The notes beneath the pieces are model-generated. The model did no database searches and was not told the DNA's origin. It worked only from the letters and a program-made list of their open reading frames with translations. From the NCBI GenBank assembly GCA_900068845.1, contig CEFQ01000005.1, positions 186,001-250,000 on the forward strand: 64,000 nt of DNA, in the 5' to 3' direction. Positions 49,818 through 60,337 of this stretch are shown here, piece after piece (position 1 is the stretch's first letter; each line of letters starts with the position of its first letter). This DNA is from Enterobacter ludwigii. GTDB lineage: Bacteria; Pseudomonadota; Gammaproteobacteria; Enterobacterales; Enterobacteriaceae. The position numbers and the translations under genes were made by a program.

Positions 49818-51161
49818 TTATTCTACAGTTTTAATTGACGCTCCGCGGCCGATTGCATAGTACGTGAAACCGCGTTTGCTGATACGCTCTGGATCATACA
49901 GGTTACGCCCATCAAAAATCACGGGTTCTTTCAACGCATTTTTAATGACATCGAAATCTGGCGCACGGAAGTTTTGCCATTCAGTACAGATGACTAAGCC
50001 ATCCGCACCCTGCAGCGCCGCTTCCTTGGTACCCATCAATTTCAGATCATTACGATGACCATAGACGCGTTGCGCTTCGTCCATTGCTTCTGGGTCAAAC
50101 GCCTGCACGGTTGCTCCCGCTTCCCACAGCGTTTCCATCAGCACGCGGCTAGAGGCTTCACGCATATCGTCAGTGTTCGGTTTGAACGCCAGTCCCCACA
50201 GAGCGAAAGTTTTGCCGCGCAGATCGTCGCCAAAATGACGCTTGATAAAGGTCGGAAGCTTATTCTTTTGCGAATCGTTAACGTCTTCTACCGCCTGCAG
50301 CAAACGCGGCGTGTAACCGATTGACTCAGCAGTGCGAATCAGCGCCTGCACGTCTTTCGGGAAACAAGAACCGCCGTAACCGCAGCCTGGATAGATGAAG
50401 TGATAACCAATACGAGAATCTGAACCGATCCCCTGGCGAACTTTCTCAACGTCGGCTCCCAGACGTTCTGCCAGGTTAGAGATCTCGTTCATGAAGCTGA
50501 TTTTGGTTGCCAGCATGCAGTTAGCCGCATATTTAGTCAGCTCTGCACTGCGGATATCCATTAAAATCATACGATCATGATTACGGTTGAACGGCTCATA
50601 AAGCTCGCGTAACAGCTCAACCACTTCATCGTTGTCCGTACCGACAACGATACGCTCAGGACGCATACAGTCGTTAACTGCCGCACCTTCCTTAAGGAAT
50701 TCCGGGTTTGAAACTACGTCAAAGGCGATGTTCACATCGCGCTTTTGCAGCGTTTCAGTCATTACCGCACGAACGCGATCTGCAGTACCTACGGGCACGG
50801 TCGATTTGTCGATAACAACTTTATGATCGTTCATGTGCTGCGCAATCGTACGCGCAACTGCAGTCACATATTTCAGATCGGCAGAACCGTCTTCATCGGG
50901 CGGCGTACCCACAGCGATAAACTGCATCACACCATGATTAACGCCTTCTTCCGCATTCGTGCTGAACTTCAAGCGACCCGACTCATAATTAGACATAACG
51001 AGTGGCGTCAGGCCCGGTTCAAAAATCGGAATGTTGCCTTTCTTTAAGTTCTCGACTTTCTTTTCGTCGACATCAATACAGAGAACGTCATGTCCGACTT
51101 CGGCTAACACCGCAGCCTGAACCAGACCGACATAGCCGATACCAAATACAGTGACTTTCAT
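49818..51161 (-). CDS. ugd: UDP-glucose 6-dehydrogenase
   Basis: A 447-aa enzyme oxidising UDP-glucose to UDP-glucuronate. Rossmann motif GIGYVGL near the N-terminus and the catalytic Cys in [13 protein letters not shown] (about residue 260). At 447 aa it is of the long form, clearly larger than the E. coli Ugd (about 388 aa), suggesting a different origin. It lies between galU, which makes its substrate, and the epimerase that uses its product. Confidence 0.94.
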   Translation of the reverse strand: MKVTVFGIGYVGLVQAAVLAEVGHDVLCIDVDEKKVENLKKGNIPIFEPGLTPLVMSNYESGRLKFSTNAEEGVNHGVMQFIAVGTPPDEDGSADLKYVTAVARTIAQHMNDHKVVIDKSTVPVGTADRVRAVMTETLQKRDVNIAFDVVSNPEFLKEGAAVNDCMRPERIVVGTDNDEVVELLRELYEPFNRNHDRMILMDIRSAELTKYAANCMLATKISFMNEISNLAERLGADVEKVRQGIGSDSRIGYHFIYPGCGYGGSCFPKDVQALIRTAESIGYTPRLLQAVEDVNDSQKNKLPTFIKRHFGDDLRGKTFALWGLAFKPNTDDMREASSRVLMETLWEAGATVQAFDPEAMDEAQRVYGHRNDLKLMGTKEAALQGADGLVICTEWQNFRAPDFDVIKNALKEPVIFDGRNLYDPERISKRGFTYYAIGRGASIKTVE

Positions 51162-51184
51162 TGAATTATCCTGTGTTTATTGAG

Positions 51185-52093
51185 TTACTTTTTGTTGCCT
51201 ACCGCGCCTTCAAGCCATTGGGTGAAATCTTTACCCAATACTGGATGGCGAACGCCGTATTCAACAAAGGCTTGCATGTAACCCAGTTTGTTGCCGCAGT
51301 CATGGCTTACACCGTTCAGGTGATAAGCTTCAACGGTCTCTTTTTCCATCAGCATTGCAATGGAGTCAGTCAGCTGAACTTCGCCGCCTGCACCTGGAGG
51401 CGTTTTCGCCAGCAGTGGCCAGATTTCAGCAGACAACACGTAACGACCTACGACCGCCAGATTTGATGGGGCTTCAGAAGCTTTAGGCTTCTCAACCACG
51501 CCAACCATTGGTGCGCTCTGACCTGCTGAGAGCTCAGCACCCTGGCAATCCACTACACCGTAGGCGGTGACATCAGCAACGGGTTCAACCATGATCTGGC
51601 TACGACCGCTTTCTTCATAACGAGTCAGCATCTCTGCCAGGTTATCTTTGGTCGGATCAGATTCGTATTCATCGATGATCACATCTGGAAGAATTACGGC
51701 GAATGGCTCATCACCAATCAGCGGGTGCGCACACATCACCGCGTGGCCCAGGCCTTTAGCGATACCCTGGCGAACTTGCATGATGGTAACGTGCGGTGGG
51801 CAGATAGACTGGATTTCGTCCAACAGCTGACGCTTAACGCGTTTTTCCAGCATAGATTCCAATTCAAAACTGGTATCAAAGTGGTTTTCGATAGCGTTTT
51901 TAGAAGAGTGGGTGACCAGCACAATCTCATTAATGCCTGCTGCAATGCACTCATTCACGACATACTGGATCAACGGCTTATCGACCAGCGGTAACATTTC
52001 TTTTGGAATAGCTTTGGTCGCAGGCAGCATACGCGTGCCGAGGCCTGCAACAGGGATTACCGCTTTTTTTACTTTAGTCTTATAGGCAGACAT
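51185..52093 (-). CDS. galU: UTP-glucose-1-phosphate uridylyltransferase
   Basis: A 302-aa nucleotidyltransferase that makes UDP-glucose. The nucleotide-binding [20 protein letters not shown] near the N-terminus and the [21 protein letters not shown] block are typical. It is 23 bp upstream of ugd and may be co-transcribed with it. A TATACT element at 52158-52163 (minus strand) is a candidate -10. Confidence 0.96.
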   Translation of the reverse strand: MSAYKTKVKKAVIPVAGLGTRMLPATKAIPKEMLPLVDKPLIQYVVNECIAAGINEIVLVTHSSKNAIENHFDTSFELESMLEKRVKRQLLDEIQSICPPHVTIMQVRQGIAKGLGHAVMCAHPLIGDEPFAVILPDVIIDEYESDPTKDNLAEMLTRYEESGRSQIMVEPVADVTAYGVVDCQGAELSAGQSAPMVGVVEKPKASEAPSNLAVVGRYVLSAEIWPLLAKTPPGAGGEVQLTDSIAMLMEKETVEAYHLNGVSHDCGNKLGYMQAFVEYGVRHPVLGKDFTQWLEGAVGNKK

Positions 52094-52285
52094 CTAAATA
52101 CCTCTCTTAATAGGCCGTTCAAGTTAATACTTGATATGTCGGTTTAAAAACGAAATGAGTATACCGTTACTATTGAACGGATTTATCCTGGATGGAGCTA
52201 ATCCGCGGAAATTAAGACTATTACCCAAGTGTAAAGCTTGCCCCTGGTCCTGTCTTTATCCCGCGGAAAAATTTAATTCGTCTGA

Positions 52286-53302
52286 TTATTCTTCGGCCGA
52301 TAGCATTAAGCGTAGCCTGCCACCGGCACCCCAAATATGGCATTGCCAGGCGTCGGCGCGTTGACTGATTTGATTGAGATGAGTGCTGCCCATAGTACCA
52401 AGTGGCACACCATTACTGAGTTGAATTTGATGAGTGTTGATATGCAATGTGGCGTTAAGCCCAGCAGAGACCAGAATCAGATTTTTCAACTGGCGATGGT
52501 AGTAACCCACCAGCAGTGGAAACTGACCGCTAAGATTAGCCTGCCGCAACAGCATATTAACCTGACGCAGCAGGCCATTCAGCTCTGGCAATCGCTGCTT
52601 TTGGCCGGAAAGTTGCTCTTGCAACAAACCATTAAACAGTGCGCGCAGTAACAGCGCAGCTAACACGCCATTATCGCCAGCGCGCGTCACATCAAGGCAA
52701 TAGAATGCCAGATCATTCTCAGATAGCGCGGCAATATCCAGCACTAAACCCGGCTGCTCCGCCATGGTGAGCTGACGGTAATTAATACGGCAATTGGCGA
52801 TGGTTTGCTGCACCGGGGGCTGAAGTTGTTTGAGTAATTTTGACGCTGCCAACGGATCGCTAACTAGCGCATCCCAATCCTGAAAGAGTTGTTCGTCCTC
52901 CTCCACCTTGGAGGTAAACATGGAGGGATAGAGGCACTCAAACACGGCTTCGCGGAAACGCTCAAGATTTTTCAACGGTTTTAACAGCACATCCTGAACG
53001 CCCAAACGCAACACATGGGCGATATCCGCCATATTTTGGGTGGCGGATATAATCAGAATGGGCACATTGTTGCCACGTGTGCGAAGTCGCTCGACGAAAG
53101 GAATGCCACCCATACGCGGCATTTCAAGATCGCAAATAACCAGATCGACTGACTGTGCAGACAGTAAAGTCAGGCCATCCAGTCCATCACCGGCTTCCAG
53201 CGTGCTAGCGCCCAGACTGGTGAGTAAATTTTCCATCAATGAACGGAAAACGACCTCATCTTCGACAATGAGTATCTTTTTGCCGATTAGCGGTTTTTCC
53301 AT
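52286..53302 (-). CDS. rssB: response regulator RssB, RpoS adaptor
   Basis: A 338-aa protein with an N-terminal receiver domain (phosphorylatable Asp58 in LVICDLEMPRMGG, Lys in LLKPL) and a degenerate PP2C-like C-terminal domain. It delivers the stress sigma factor RpoS to ClpXP. The linker has an acidic stretch, KVEEDEQLF. It follows rssA by about 100 bp, as in E. coli. Confidence 0.95.
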   Translation of the reverse strand: MEKPLIGKKILIVEDEVVFRSLMENLLTSLGASTLEAGDGLDGLTLLSAQSVDLVICDLEMPRMGGIPFVERLRTRGNNVPILIISATQNMADIAHVLRLGVQDVLLKPLKNLERFREAVFECLYPSMFTSKVEEDEQLFQDWDALVSDPLAASKLLKQLQPPVQQTIANCRINYRQLTMAEQPGLVLDIAALSENDLAFYCLDVTRAGDNGVLAALLLRALFNGLLQEQLSGQKQRLPELNGLLRQVNMLLRQANLSGQFPLLVGYYHRQLKNLILVSAGLNATLHINTHQIQLSNGVPLGTMGSTHLNQISQRADAWQCHIWGAGGRLRLMLSAEE

Positions 53303-53404
53303 TCTCTCCCCCTGCGTACCAGATTATTCAATAGTGGTTCATAAAATGCAGTTGCGCCTTTCAGAATTAACTGAAGTAACAACCCGTGTGAATGAACAAC
53401 CTGA

Positions 53405-54310
53405 CTATCTGCCACGGACCAGCGGTAATAGTTCATCCATTTTTTTCTCAACGGCGGCCTTGCCTGCCGCGATGGCTTCTTCTGCACGGTGGAAGTCCAG
53501 TGTGGAAATTTGCGGACAAAACGGCTGAATCAGCACATCCGGCGGGTCGCCCGCCATGCGGTTACGTTTCAGACGATTTTCCAGAACCTGGATTGATGTA
53601 GACATGATCTCCATCGCACCCGGCGTTTGATTAGCTCGGCGATGCGTCAAACCAAGAATACGTTGGCGCAATTTTTTACCCCAACTCAGCGCTTCAACGG
53701 CCGCCGCTTCTTCACCGCTTTGCGGCGTAACAGATAATAAATCTTGCTGCATCAGATGTGCGTCATGCTGTAAATCAACGGCGATGACAATGTCGGCACC
53801 CAAAGCGCGCGTCAGCGAAATTGGCACGGGATTAACCACTGCACCATCCACTAACCAGTACCCATTGTAAGCGATGGGTGGCAATAAGCCTGGCATACTA
53901 CAGGACGCACGCACAGCTTGATGCAAATCGCCCTCGGTTAACCACACTTCACGCCCGGTACTTAAATTGGTGGCCACGACGCCAAAAGGCTTGTCACACT
54001 GATCGATCAGATCGTTGGGAATAAGCTGCCGAATGTGGCTAAACACCCGATCGCCACGCAATAAACCTCCGCGCTGCCAGGAGAGGTCCATCAGTCGAAT
54101 GACGTCCCAGTAACGAAATGCGCTCACCCATTTTTCCATCACGCCCAGCCGACCATTCACGTAAGCCGAGCCAACTAATGCGCCAACTGAACAACCTGCC
54201 ACCACATCGATCTCTACTCCCGCACGTTCTAGCGCAGTGATAACGCCGATGTGTGACCATCCTTTGGCAGCACCTGAACCTAGTGCCAGCCCAATCCTGA
54301 CTTTTCTCAT
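53405..54310 (-). CDS. rssA: patatin-like phospholipase RssA
   Basis: A 301-aa protein with the patatin oxyanion loop GLALGSGAAKGW (about 7-18), nucleophile Ser41 in AGCSVGAL and the catalytic Asp in WLVDGAVVNP. The physiological substrate is unknown. Transcribed ahead of rssB and divergent from ychJ. Confidence 0.94.
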   Translation of the reverse strand: MRKVRIGLALGSGAAKGWSHIGVITALERAGVEIDVVAGCSVGALVGSAYVNGRLGVMEKWVSAFRYWDVIRLMDLSWQRGGLLRGDRVFSHIRQLIPNDLIDQCDKPFGVVATNLSTGREVWLTEGDLHQAVRASCSMPGLLPPIAYNGYWLVDGAVVNPVPISLTRALGADIVIAVDLQHDAHLMQQDLLSVTPQSGEEAAAVEALSWGKKLRQRILGLTHRRANQTPGAMEIMSTSIQVLENRLKRNRMAGDPPDVLIQPFCPQISTLDFHRAEEAIAAGKAAVEKKMDELLPLVRGR

Positions 54311-54406
54311 CTCACCTCGTGATTGGCTTGTTACGTAGCATCACGCTTGACAGTCGGCTACCATAGCGCACGCTTTAATTTACTTTAATCACTTCCAGGA
54401 GATGAC

Positions 54407-54862
54407 GTGTCTGAAAAGTGCCCCTGCTGCAGCGGAAAGGAGTATAGCTTATGTTGCCAACCCTTTCTGAATGGCCAAGCGAACCCGTCCAGCGCGGAAC
54501 AATTAATGCGTTCACGCTATACCGCCTATGTTGTTAACGATGCCGCGTGGTTGGCGGCAACCTGGCACCCCAGTAAACGCGCGGGCGACCTTGAGACGTT
54601 ATTATCTGAAAGTTTTTCCGGTACTGAATGGCTGGGCTTGAATGTAACTCGTTGTAATCATGGAAGCCATGAGAATGAAGCCTTCGTGACGTTTTTTGCG
54701 CGTTACCTCGAAAAAGGTCGGACTTCAGCCATCTACGAATGTTCGCGCTTTCTTCGCGAGGATCAACGCTGGTACTATGTTGACGGAACAACGCCTGAGT
54801 TGGGACGTAACGATCGCTGTCCTTGTGGCGCCGATAAAAAATACAAAAAATGTTGTGGTTAA
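54407..54862 (+). CDS. ychJ: SEC-C motif protein YchJ
   Basis: A 151-aa UPF0225 protein with cysteine-rich zinc-binding SEC-C motifs at both ends: CPCCSGKEYSLCC (about 5-17) and DRCPCGADKKYKKCC (about 136-150). An NTF2-like middle domain. The start is GTG with AGGAG 6 nt upstream. Function unknown. Followed by purU, as in E. coli. Confidence 0.93.
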   Translation: MSEKCPCCSGKEYSLCCQPFLNGQANPSSAEQLMRSRYTAYVVNDAAWLAATWHPSKRAGDLETLLSESFSGTEWLGLNVTRCNHGSHENEAFVTFFARYLEKGRTSAIYECSRFLREDQRWYYVDGTTPELGRNDRCPCGADKKYKKCCG

Positions 54863-54919
54863 TCTGGACAGATACACAACGGCTTTACCATTCATCGCTT
54901 TGACAGGACTCTGATCGAG

Positions 54920-55768
54920 ATGCAAGCGCACACCATCCAACGAAAAGTTTTACGCACCATTTGCCCTGATGCGAAAGGTTTGATCGCCAAGATCACCAAC
55001 ATTTGCTACAAGCACGAACTCAACATTGTGCAGAACAATGAGTTTGTCGATCACCGTACCGGGCGCTTTTTCATGCGCACAGAGCTGGAAGGCATTTTCA
55101 ACGACAATACGCTATTGGCCGATCTCGATAGCGCGCTGCCAACGGGATCGGTGCGTGAACTGCAAAGTGCGGGCCGTCGCCGTGTCGTCATTCTGGTGAC
55201 CAAAGAGGCGCATTGCCTTGGCGATCTGTTGATGAAAAGTGCGTTTGGCGGTCTCGATATGGAGATTGCTGCAGTCATCGGTAATCATGAAACGCTGCGC
55301 TCATTGGTTGAACGTTTCGATATTCCGTTTGTAATGGTGAGCCACGAAGGCCATACGCGTGAAGAGCATGACAACCGCATGGCGGATGAAATTGACCGCT
55401 ATCAGCCGGATTACGTCGTGCTGGCTAAATACATGCGCGTGTTAACGCCTGCTTTTGTGCAACGCTATCCAAACCAGATCATTAATATCCATCACTCCTT
55501 CTTGCCGGCCTTTATCGGCGCGCGTCCGTATCACCAGGCGTATGAGCGCGGTGTGAAAATCATCGGCGCCACCGCACACTATGTGAACGATAACCTTGAT
55601 GAAGGCCCAATCATCATGCAGGACGTGATCAACGTCGATCACAGCTACACCGCAGAAGAGATGATGCGTGCTGGACGTGACGTTGAGAAGAATGTGTTGA
55701 GCCGTGCACTGTATAAAGTGTTAGGCCAACGCGTGTTTGTATATGGCAACCGGACGATCATTCTTTAA
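54920..55768 (+). CDS. purU: formyltetrahydrofolate deformylase
   Basis: A 282-aa enzyme that releases formate from 10-formyl-THF, feeding PurT and balancing one-carbon units. An N-terminal ACT domain (about 9-85, CPDAKGLIAKITNICYKHELNI) and a C-terminal formyltransferase fold with HHSFLPAFIGARPYHQAY and the catalytic Asp region ending DEGPIIMQDV. Length is near E. coli PurU. Confidence 0.96.
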   Translation: MQAHTIQRKVLRTICPDAKGLIAKITNICYKHELNIVQNNEFVDHRTGRFFMRTELEGIFNDNTLLADLDSALPTGSVRELQSAGRRRVVILVTKEAHCLGDLLMKSAFGGLDMEIAAVIGNHETLRSLVERFDIPFVMVSHEGHTREEHDNRMADEIDRYQPDYVVLAKYMRVLTPAFVQRYPNQIINIHHSFLPAFIGARPYHQAYERGVKIIGATAHYVNDNLDEGPIIMQDVINVDHSYTAEEMMRAGRDVEKNVLSRALYKVLGQRVFVYGNRTIIL

Positions 55769-55849
55769 CCAGTTCAGCGCTGAACTGCACAACTCTTCAG
55801 CGCTGCGCATAAAAAGTGGGCAAACAGTTTGTATTATCAGTGACGGCGC

Positions 55850-55877
55850 TTTACAGGCTGAGCGCATTTGTTATGAT
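55850..55877 (+). promoter_or_regulatory. tRNA-Tyr operon promoter
   Basis: TTTACA and TATGAT are separated by 16 bp and followed by the GC-rich discriminator GCGCCCCGC, a hallmark of stringently controlled stable-RNA promoters. It closely resembles the E. coli tyrT promoter. The AT-rich sequence just upstream could bind Fis. Confidence 0.85.
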
Positions 55878-55912
55878 GCGCCCCGCTTTAAGACGCAATG
55901 ATTCAGGCCAGT

Positions 55913-55997
<85 letters not shown>

Positions 55998-56039
55998 TCT
56001 GAATCGTCTCTGCTTGAAGCCACAATATGTCATATCCCC

Positions 56040-56110
<71 letters not shown>

Positions 56111-56124
<14 letters not shown>

Positions 56125-57146
56125 TCACATGCTCTCCCTCTCTTATTTAAATCCCTTAAACTTATATTCATCACTTAGAGAAGGATGAGAAGCTTCGACT
56201 GAAGGTTCGAGTCGAATGAAGTGAGACAACGCGCTTTAGCGCGGCCCGAAGGGTGAGACGCAACGCGTCGAATCATCCTTCTCCCACCACCATCACATGC
56301 TCTCCTTCTCTTGTTTGAATCCCCTGAACTTATATTCATCACTTAGAGAAGGATGAGAAGCTTCGACGAAGGTTCGAGTCGAACGACGTGAGACAACGCG
56401 CTTTAGCGCGGCCCGAAGGGTGAGACGCAACGCGTCGAATCATCCTTCTCCCACCACCATCACATGCTCTCCTACACTTGTTTGAATCCCCTGAACTTAT
56501 ATTCATCACTTAGAGAAGGATGAGAAGCTTCGACGAAGGTTCGAGTCGAACGACGTGAGACAACGCGCTTTAGCGCGGCCCGAAGGGTGAGACGCAACGC
56601 GTCGAATCATCCTTCTCCCACCACCATCACATGCTCTCCTACACTTGTTTGAATCCCCTGAACTTATATTCATCACTTAGAGAAGGATGAGAAGCTTCGA
56701 CGAAGGTTCGAGTCGAACGACGTGAGACAACGCGCTTTAGCGCGGCCCGAAGGGTGAGACGCAACGCGTCGAATCATCCTTCTCCCACCACCATCACATG
56801 CTCTCCTACACTTGTTTGAATCCCCTGAACTTATATTCATCACTTAGAGAAGGATGAGAAGCTTCGACGAAGGTTCGAGTCGAACGACGTGAGACAACGC
56901 GCTTTAGCGCGGCCCGAAGGGTGAGACGCAACGCGTCGAATCATCCTTCTCCCACCACCATCACATGCTCTCCTACACTTGTTTGAATCCCCTGAACTTA
57001 TATTCATCACTTAGAGAAGGATGAGAAGCTTCGACGAAGGTTCGAGTCGAACGACGTGAGACAACGCGCTTTAGCGCGGCCCGAAGGGTGAGACGCAACG
57101 CGTCGAATCATCCTTCTCCCACCACCATCACATGCTCTCCTACACT
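56111..57146 (+). repeat. six tandem 167/168-bp rtT-like repeats
   Basis: Units start at 56111, 56279, 56446, 56613, 56780 and 56947, with a 33-bp partial seventh at 57114. The first is 168 bp and somewhat diverged, the second has a few changes, and the next four are nearly identical at 167 bp. Each begins with the tRNA-Tyr 3' end (TTCTCCCACCACCA) and contains GAGAAGGATGA, which is perfectly complementary to TCATCCTTCTC at its end, plus smaller hairpins CGCGC-TTTA-GCGCG and GACGC-AAC-GCGTC. E. coli tyrT is followed by 3.14 repeats of 178 bp that yield rtT RNA; this looks like an expanded relative. A unit length not divisible by 3 argues against a repeat-spanning protein. Confidence 0.9.
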
Positions 57147-57252
57147 CTCCCCTTTTGCTTTAATCGCTGTTTTCTCCCGCTTCACACCATGACTTTTCCC
57201 AAAAAACTCGTTACCATCGCGCCATACTTTTGCGGATAGAAATGGCAGCGAA

Positions 57253-58059
57253 ATGAAATTTGTCTCTTTCAACATCAACGGCTTGCGTGCACGTCCTCAT
57301 CAATTAGCCGCGCTGGTTGAACAGCATCAACCCGATGTCATCGGCTTGCAGGAAACCAAAGTGCATGACGATATGTTCCCGCTCGAAGATGTCAGCAAAC
57401 TGGGTTATCACGTGTTTTACCACGGACAGAAAGGCCACTATGGCGTCGCACTGCTGACCAAAGCTGAGCCGATCAACGTCAGTCGCGGTTTCCCTGGCGA
57501 TGATGAAGATGCACAGCGTCGTTTGATCATGGCGGAAATCCCGAGTCCGATTGGCGATATCACCGTGATTAACGGTTATTTCCCACAGGGTGAAAGTCGC
57601 GACCATCCCACTAAGTTCCCGGCGAAAGAGAAGTTTTATCGTGACCTGCAAAGCTATCTTGAGCAGCAGTTAGCCGTTGATAAGCCGGTGTTGATCATGG
57701 GGGATATGAACATCAGCAGCACTGATTTCGACATCGGCATTGGTGAAGACAATCGCAAGCGCTGGCTGCGCACGGGGAAATGTTCGTTCCTGCCTGAAGA
57801 GCGTGAATGGATGGATCGCTTACTGCAGTGGGGTTTGGTGGATACCTGGCGAGATAAGTTCCCGGAAACCAACGATCGATTCTCGTGGTTTGATTACCGT
57901 TCGAAAGGCTTTGACGACAATCGTGGTCTGCGTATTGACCTGCTGCTGGCGAGCCAACCGCTCGCCTCGCGGTGTGTTGAAAGCGGCATCGATTACGCTA
58001 TTCGCAGTATGGAAAAACCGTCAGATCACGCACCGGTTTGGTCGACGTTTAAGCTGTGA
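57253..58059 (+). CDS. xthA: exonuclease III
   Basis: A 268-aa AP endonuclease/3'-5' exonuclease for base-excision repair. [28 protein letters not shown] (metal-binding Glu34), [13 protein letters not shown] (catalytic Asp-Asn) and the C-terminal SDHAPVWS are conserved. A CATACTTTTGC element just upstream resembles a sigma-S -10, in line with RpoS control in E. coli. It follows the tRNA repeat array directly. Confidence 0.97.
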   Translation: MKFVSFNINGLRARPHQLAALVEQHQPDVIGLQETKVHDDMFPLEDVSKLGYHVFYHGQKGHYGVALLTKAEPINVSRGFPGDDEDAQRRLIMAEIPSPIGDITVINGYFPQGESRDHPTKFPAKEKFYRDLQSYLEQQLAVDKPVLIMGDMNISSTDFDIGIGEDNRKRWLRTGKCSFLPEEREWMDRLLQWGLVDTWRDKFPETNDRFSWFDYRSKGFDDNRGLRIDLLLASQPLASRCVESGIDYAIRSMEKPSDHAPVWSTFKL

Positions 58060-58097
58060 TGAAGCAGAAGCAGCGTGGCGTTATACGCCACGCGTGT

Positions 58098-58394
58098 TTA
58101 TTTAATAATCTTCCAAATCAGCGGGTTAGTTCCTAACACCTTCTCATCTCGTCCGCACTGTAGCAGCACGCCTTCCGCCTTAACCACCGCGCCTTCGGAA
58201 TAACTCCGGTTCTCATAAGTACAGCACTGCATGCAGTTACTCTGACGATTATTTTGCCCCTGCGTCCACACCTCTGATGGCATATCCACCACCACATCGG
58301 TATTACCCATACGATTATTTTCCGGCTGGCGGTTGGCCAGCGCAGAGGTGCTACATAACAGCAGTCCACTGAGCAACATCATTGCATAACGCAT
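58098..58394 (-). CDS. ynjH: YnjH, DUF1496 periplasmic protein
   Basis: A 98-aa protein with a signal peptide ([20 protein letters not shown]) and a mature part with CMQCCTYENRSYSEGAVVKAEGV-type residues, the DUF1496 signature. The function is unknown. Its ATG shares one base with the topB stop (TGATG) and AAGGAGA lies 8 nt upstream. An in-frame GTG one codon earlier is less likely. Confidence 0.85.
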   Translation of the reverse strand: MRYAMMLLSGLLLCSTSALANRQPENNRMGNTDVVVDMPSEVWTQGQNNRQSNCMQCCTYENRSYSEGAVVKAEGVLLQCGRDEKVLGTNPLIWKIIK

Positions 58395-60316
58395 CACTCT
58401 GTCTCCTTGGTTTTGCGACGAGCCGTTTTAGGTTTGGTTTTCTTTTTTGGTCCAGGCGCAGTTAATCCGCGAAAGGCCTGTAACGACGGTCGCTGGCGCG
58501 CTTCTCCAATCAACCCAATTAAGGTGCTGACCAGCGGCTGCATAAACTCATCATAACGACAGGCCTTCTCACTAATGCGGGTCAGCGTCGATTCCCATTG
58601 CGCCGTCATATCTGGCCGGGCAGCCATTTCTGGCAGCGCATGGATCAACGCCCTGCCCGCATCCGTCGAATGAATATAGCGGCCTTTTTTCACCAGGAAA
58701 GTGCGGCGGAACAACAATTCAATAATGCCCGCACGCGTCGCTTCCGTTCCTAAACCATCGGTTGCACGCAGCACTTTCTTTAATTCTTTATCTTGCACAA
58801 AGCGGGCGATGCCCGTCATCGCAGATAATAAAGTGGCATCGGTGAACGGACGCGGCGGTTGGGTTTGCTTAGCCAGCACTTCGCCGCGTTCACACAGCAG
58901 CTCATCGTCTTTGCTCACGACGGGCAGCGGCGTGCCATCGTTCTCCTCGTCACGCTCTTTACTGCCTAATAGCGCACGCCAGCCAGCTTCGGCCAGAAAA
59001 CGCGCCTTAGCGATAAATTTTCCGCCGCCGATATCGAGATCAATAACGCATTTGCGGAAAACCGCATCCGGACAAAATTGCATCAAATACTGGCGAGCAA
59101 TCAATCCATAGATGTTGGATTCATTCTCCGTCAGACTCACTTTACTGGCACGCGCGGTAGGAATAATAGCGTGGTGTGCATCGACTTTTTTATCATCCCA
59201 GCAGCGGTTTTTCCGATCGGGATTAAAATCTGTTGGCGGTGTCAAATTAGGCTGATGCGCCTGAATGGCGTTTAACACCGCATGGCGGCCGGCAAAGTGC
59301 TCATCGGGCAGATAACGGCTATCGGAACGCGGATAAGTAATCAATTTGTGAGTTTCATACAGGCGTTGACAGCAATCCAGCACGTTCTGCGCGCTGAGGC
59401 CAAAGCGCTTACCGGCCTCAATCTGCAAACCGGAAAGCGAAAATGGCAGCGGCGCGGTATCGGATTCGCGTTTATCGTTATAGCCCGTGACCCGAGCAGG
59501 TTTACCGTTAATACGCTCCAGAACGTGATCCGCCAGCGGACGATGCAGCAAGCGTCCCTCTTCATCCTGCCAGGGCTCACAGGCATCGCTCGGCACCCAG
59601 CTGGCGACAAAGCGTTCCTCTTTCGGCGTAACGATGTGCGCTTTAACTTCGAAATAGTCTTTCGGGATAAAGTTCTCGATCTCTTCGTCGCGACGCACCA
59701 CCAGGCCAAGTACCGGCGTCTGCACACGGCCGACAGACAGCACGCCGTCATAACCGGCGTTACGACCAAGCAACGTCCATGCGCGCGTCATATTGATGCC
59801 GTATAGCCAGTCCGCGCGCGCGCGCGCCAGCGCTGACACACACAGCGGAATGAATTCGCGGTTTTCGCGTAAGCGCCCGACCGCACGTTCAACCGCGGAA
59901 GGATTGAGATCGTTAATCAGGCAGCGTTGTACCGTTTTGCGTTTTTCTGGTGACAGTTGCAGATAATCCAGCACCTCATCTACCAGCAGTTGCCCTTCAC
60001 GATCGGGGTCGCCCGCGTGAACAACGGTGCTGGCTTGCTGCAGCAATCCTTCAATCACTTTTAACTGCTTCGCCACGGATGGACGCGGCTGTAAACGCCA
60101 CTTCTCGGGAATAATCGGCAAATCAGCCAGATTCCAGCGCGCATAGCGGCTATCGTAACTGTCGGGCTGCGCCTGCTCCAGCAGGTGCCCAACACACCAG
60201 GTCACAACCTGGTCATTCCCGCAGGCAATATAGCCGTCGCCGCGTCGATGCGGTTTCGGCAACACGTCGGCAATCGCACGCGCTAAGCTGGGTTTTTCGG
60301 CAATAAACAAACGCAT
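58394..60316 (-). CDS. topB: DNA topoisomerase III
   Basis: A 640-aa type IA topoisomerase that decatenates replication intermediates. Toprim residues ([32 protein letters not shown]), active-site Tyr328 in [13 protein letters not shown], and a basic C-terminal tail ([15 protein letters not shown]). No zinc fingers, unlike TopA. A few residues shorter than E. coli TopB. It follows selD by 21 bp. Confidence 0.96.
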   Translation of the reverse strand: MRLFIAEKPSLARAIADVLPKPHRRGDGYIACGNDQVVTWCVGHLLEQAQPDSYDSRYARWNLADLPIIPEKWRLQPRPSVAKQLKVIEGLLQQASTVVHAGDPDREGQLLVDEVLDYLQLSPEKRKTVQRCLINDLNPSAVERAVGRLRENREFIPLCVSALARARADWLYGINMTRAWTLLGRNAGYDGVLSVGRVQTPVLGLVVRRDEEIENFIPKDYFEVKAHIVTPKEERFVASWVPSDACEPWQDEEGRLLHRPLADHVLERINGKPARVTGYNDKRESDTAPLPFSLSGLQIEAGKRFGLSAQNVLDCCQRLYETHKLITYPRSDSRYLPDEHFAGRHAVLNAIQAHQPNLTPPTDFNPDRKNRCWDDKKVDAHHAIIPTARASKVSLTENESNIYGLIARQYLMQFCPDAVFRKCVIDLDIGGGKFIAKARFLAEAGWRALLGSKERDEENDGTPLPVVSKDDELLCERGEVLAKQTQPPRPFTDATLLSAMTGIARFVQDKELKKVLRATDGLGTEATRAGIIELLFRRTFLVKKGRYIHSTDAGRALIHALPEMAARPDMTAQWESTLTRISEKACRYDEFMQPLVSTLIGLIGEARQRPSLQAFRGLTAPGPKKKTKPKTARRKTKETE

Positions 60317-60337
60317 GGATGGCGTCGTTCCTTAACG

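Noticed and set aside
56188-56240. Protamine-like Tpr reading frame in the repeats
   Set aside because: Only very short frames are open within each unit and the unit length breaks the frame, so I could not support a protein.
59282-59806. 174-codon frame opposite topB
   Set aside because: Antisense shadow of topB with no coding features of its own.
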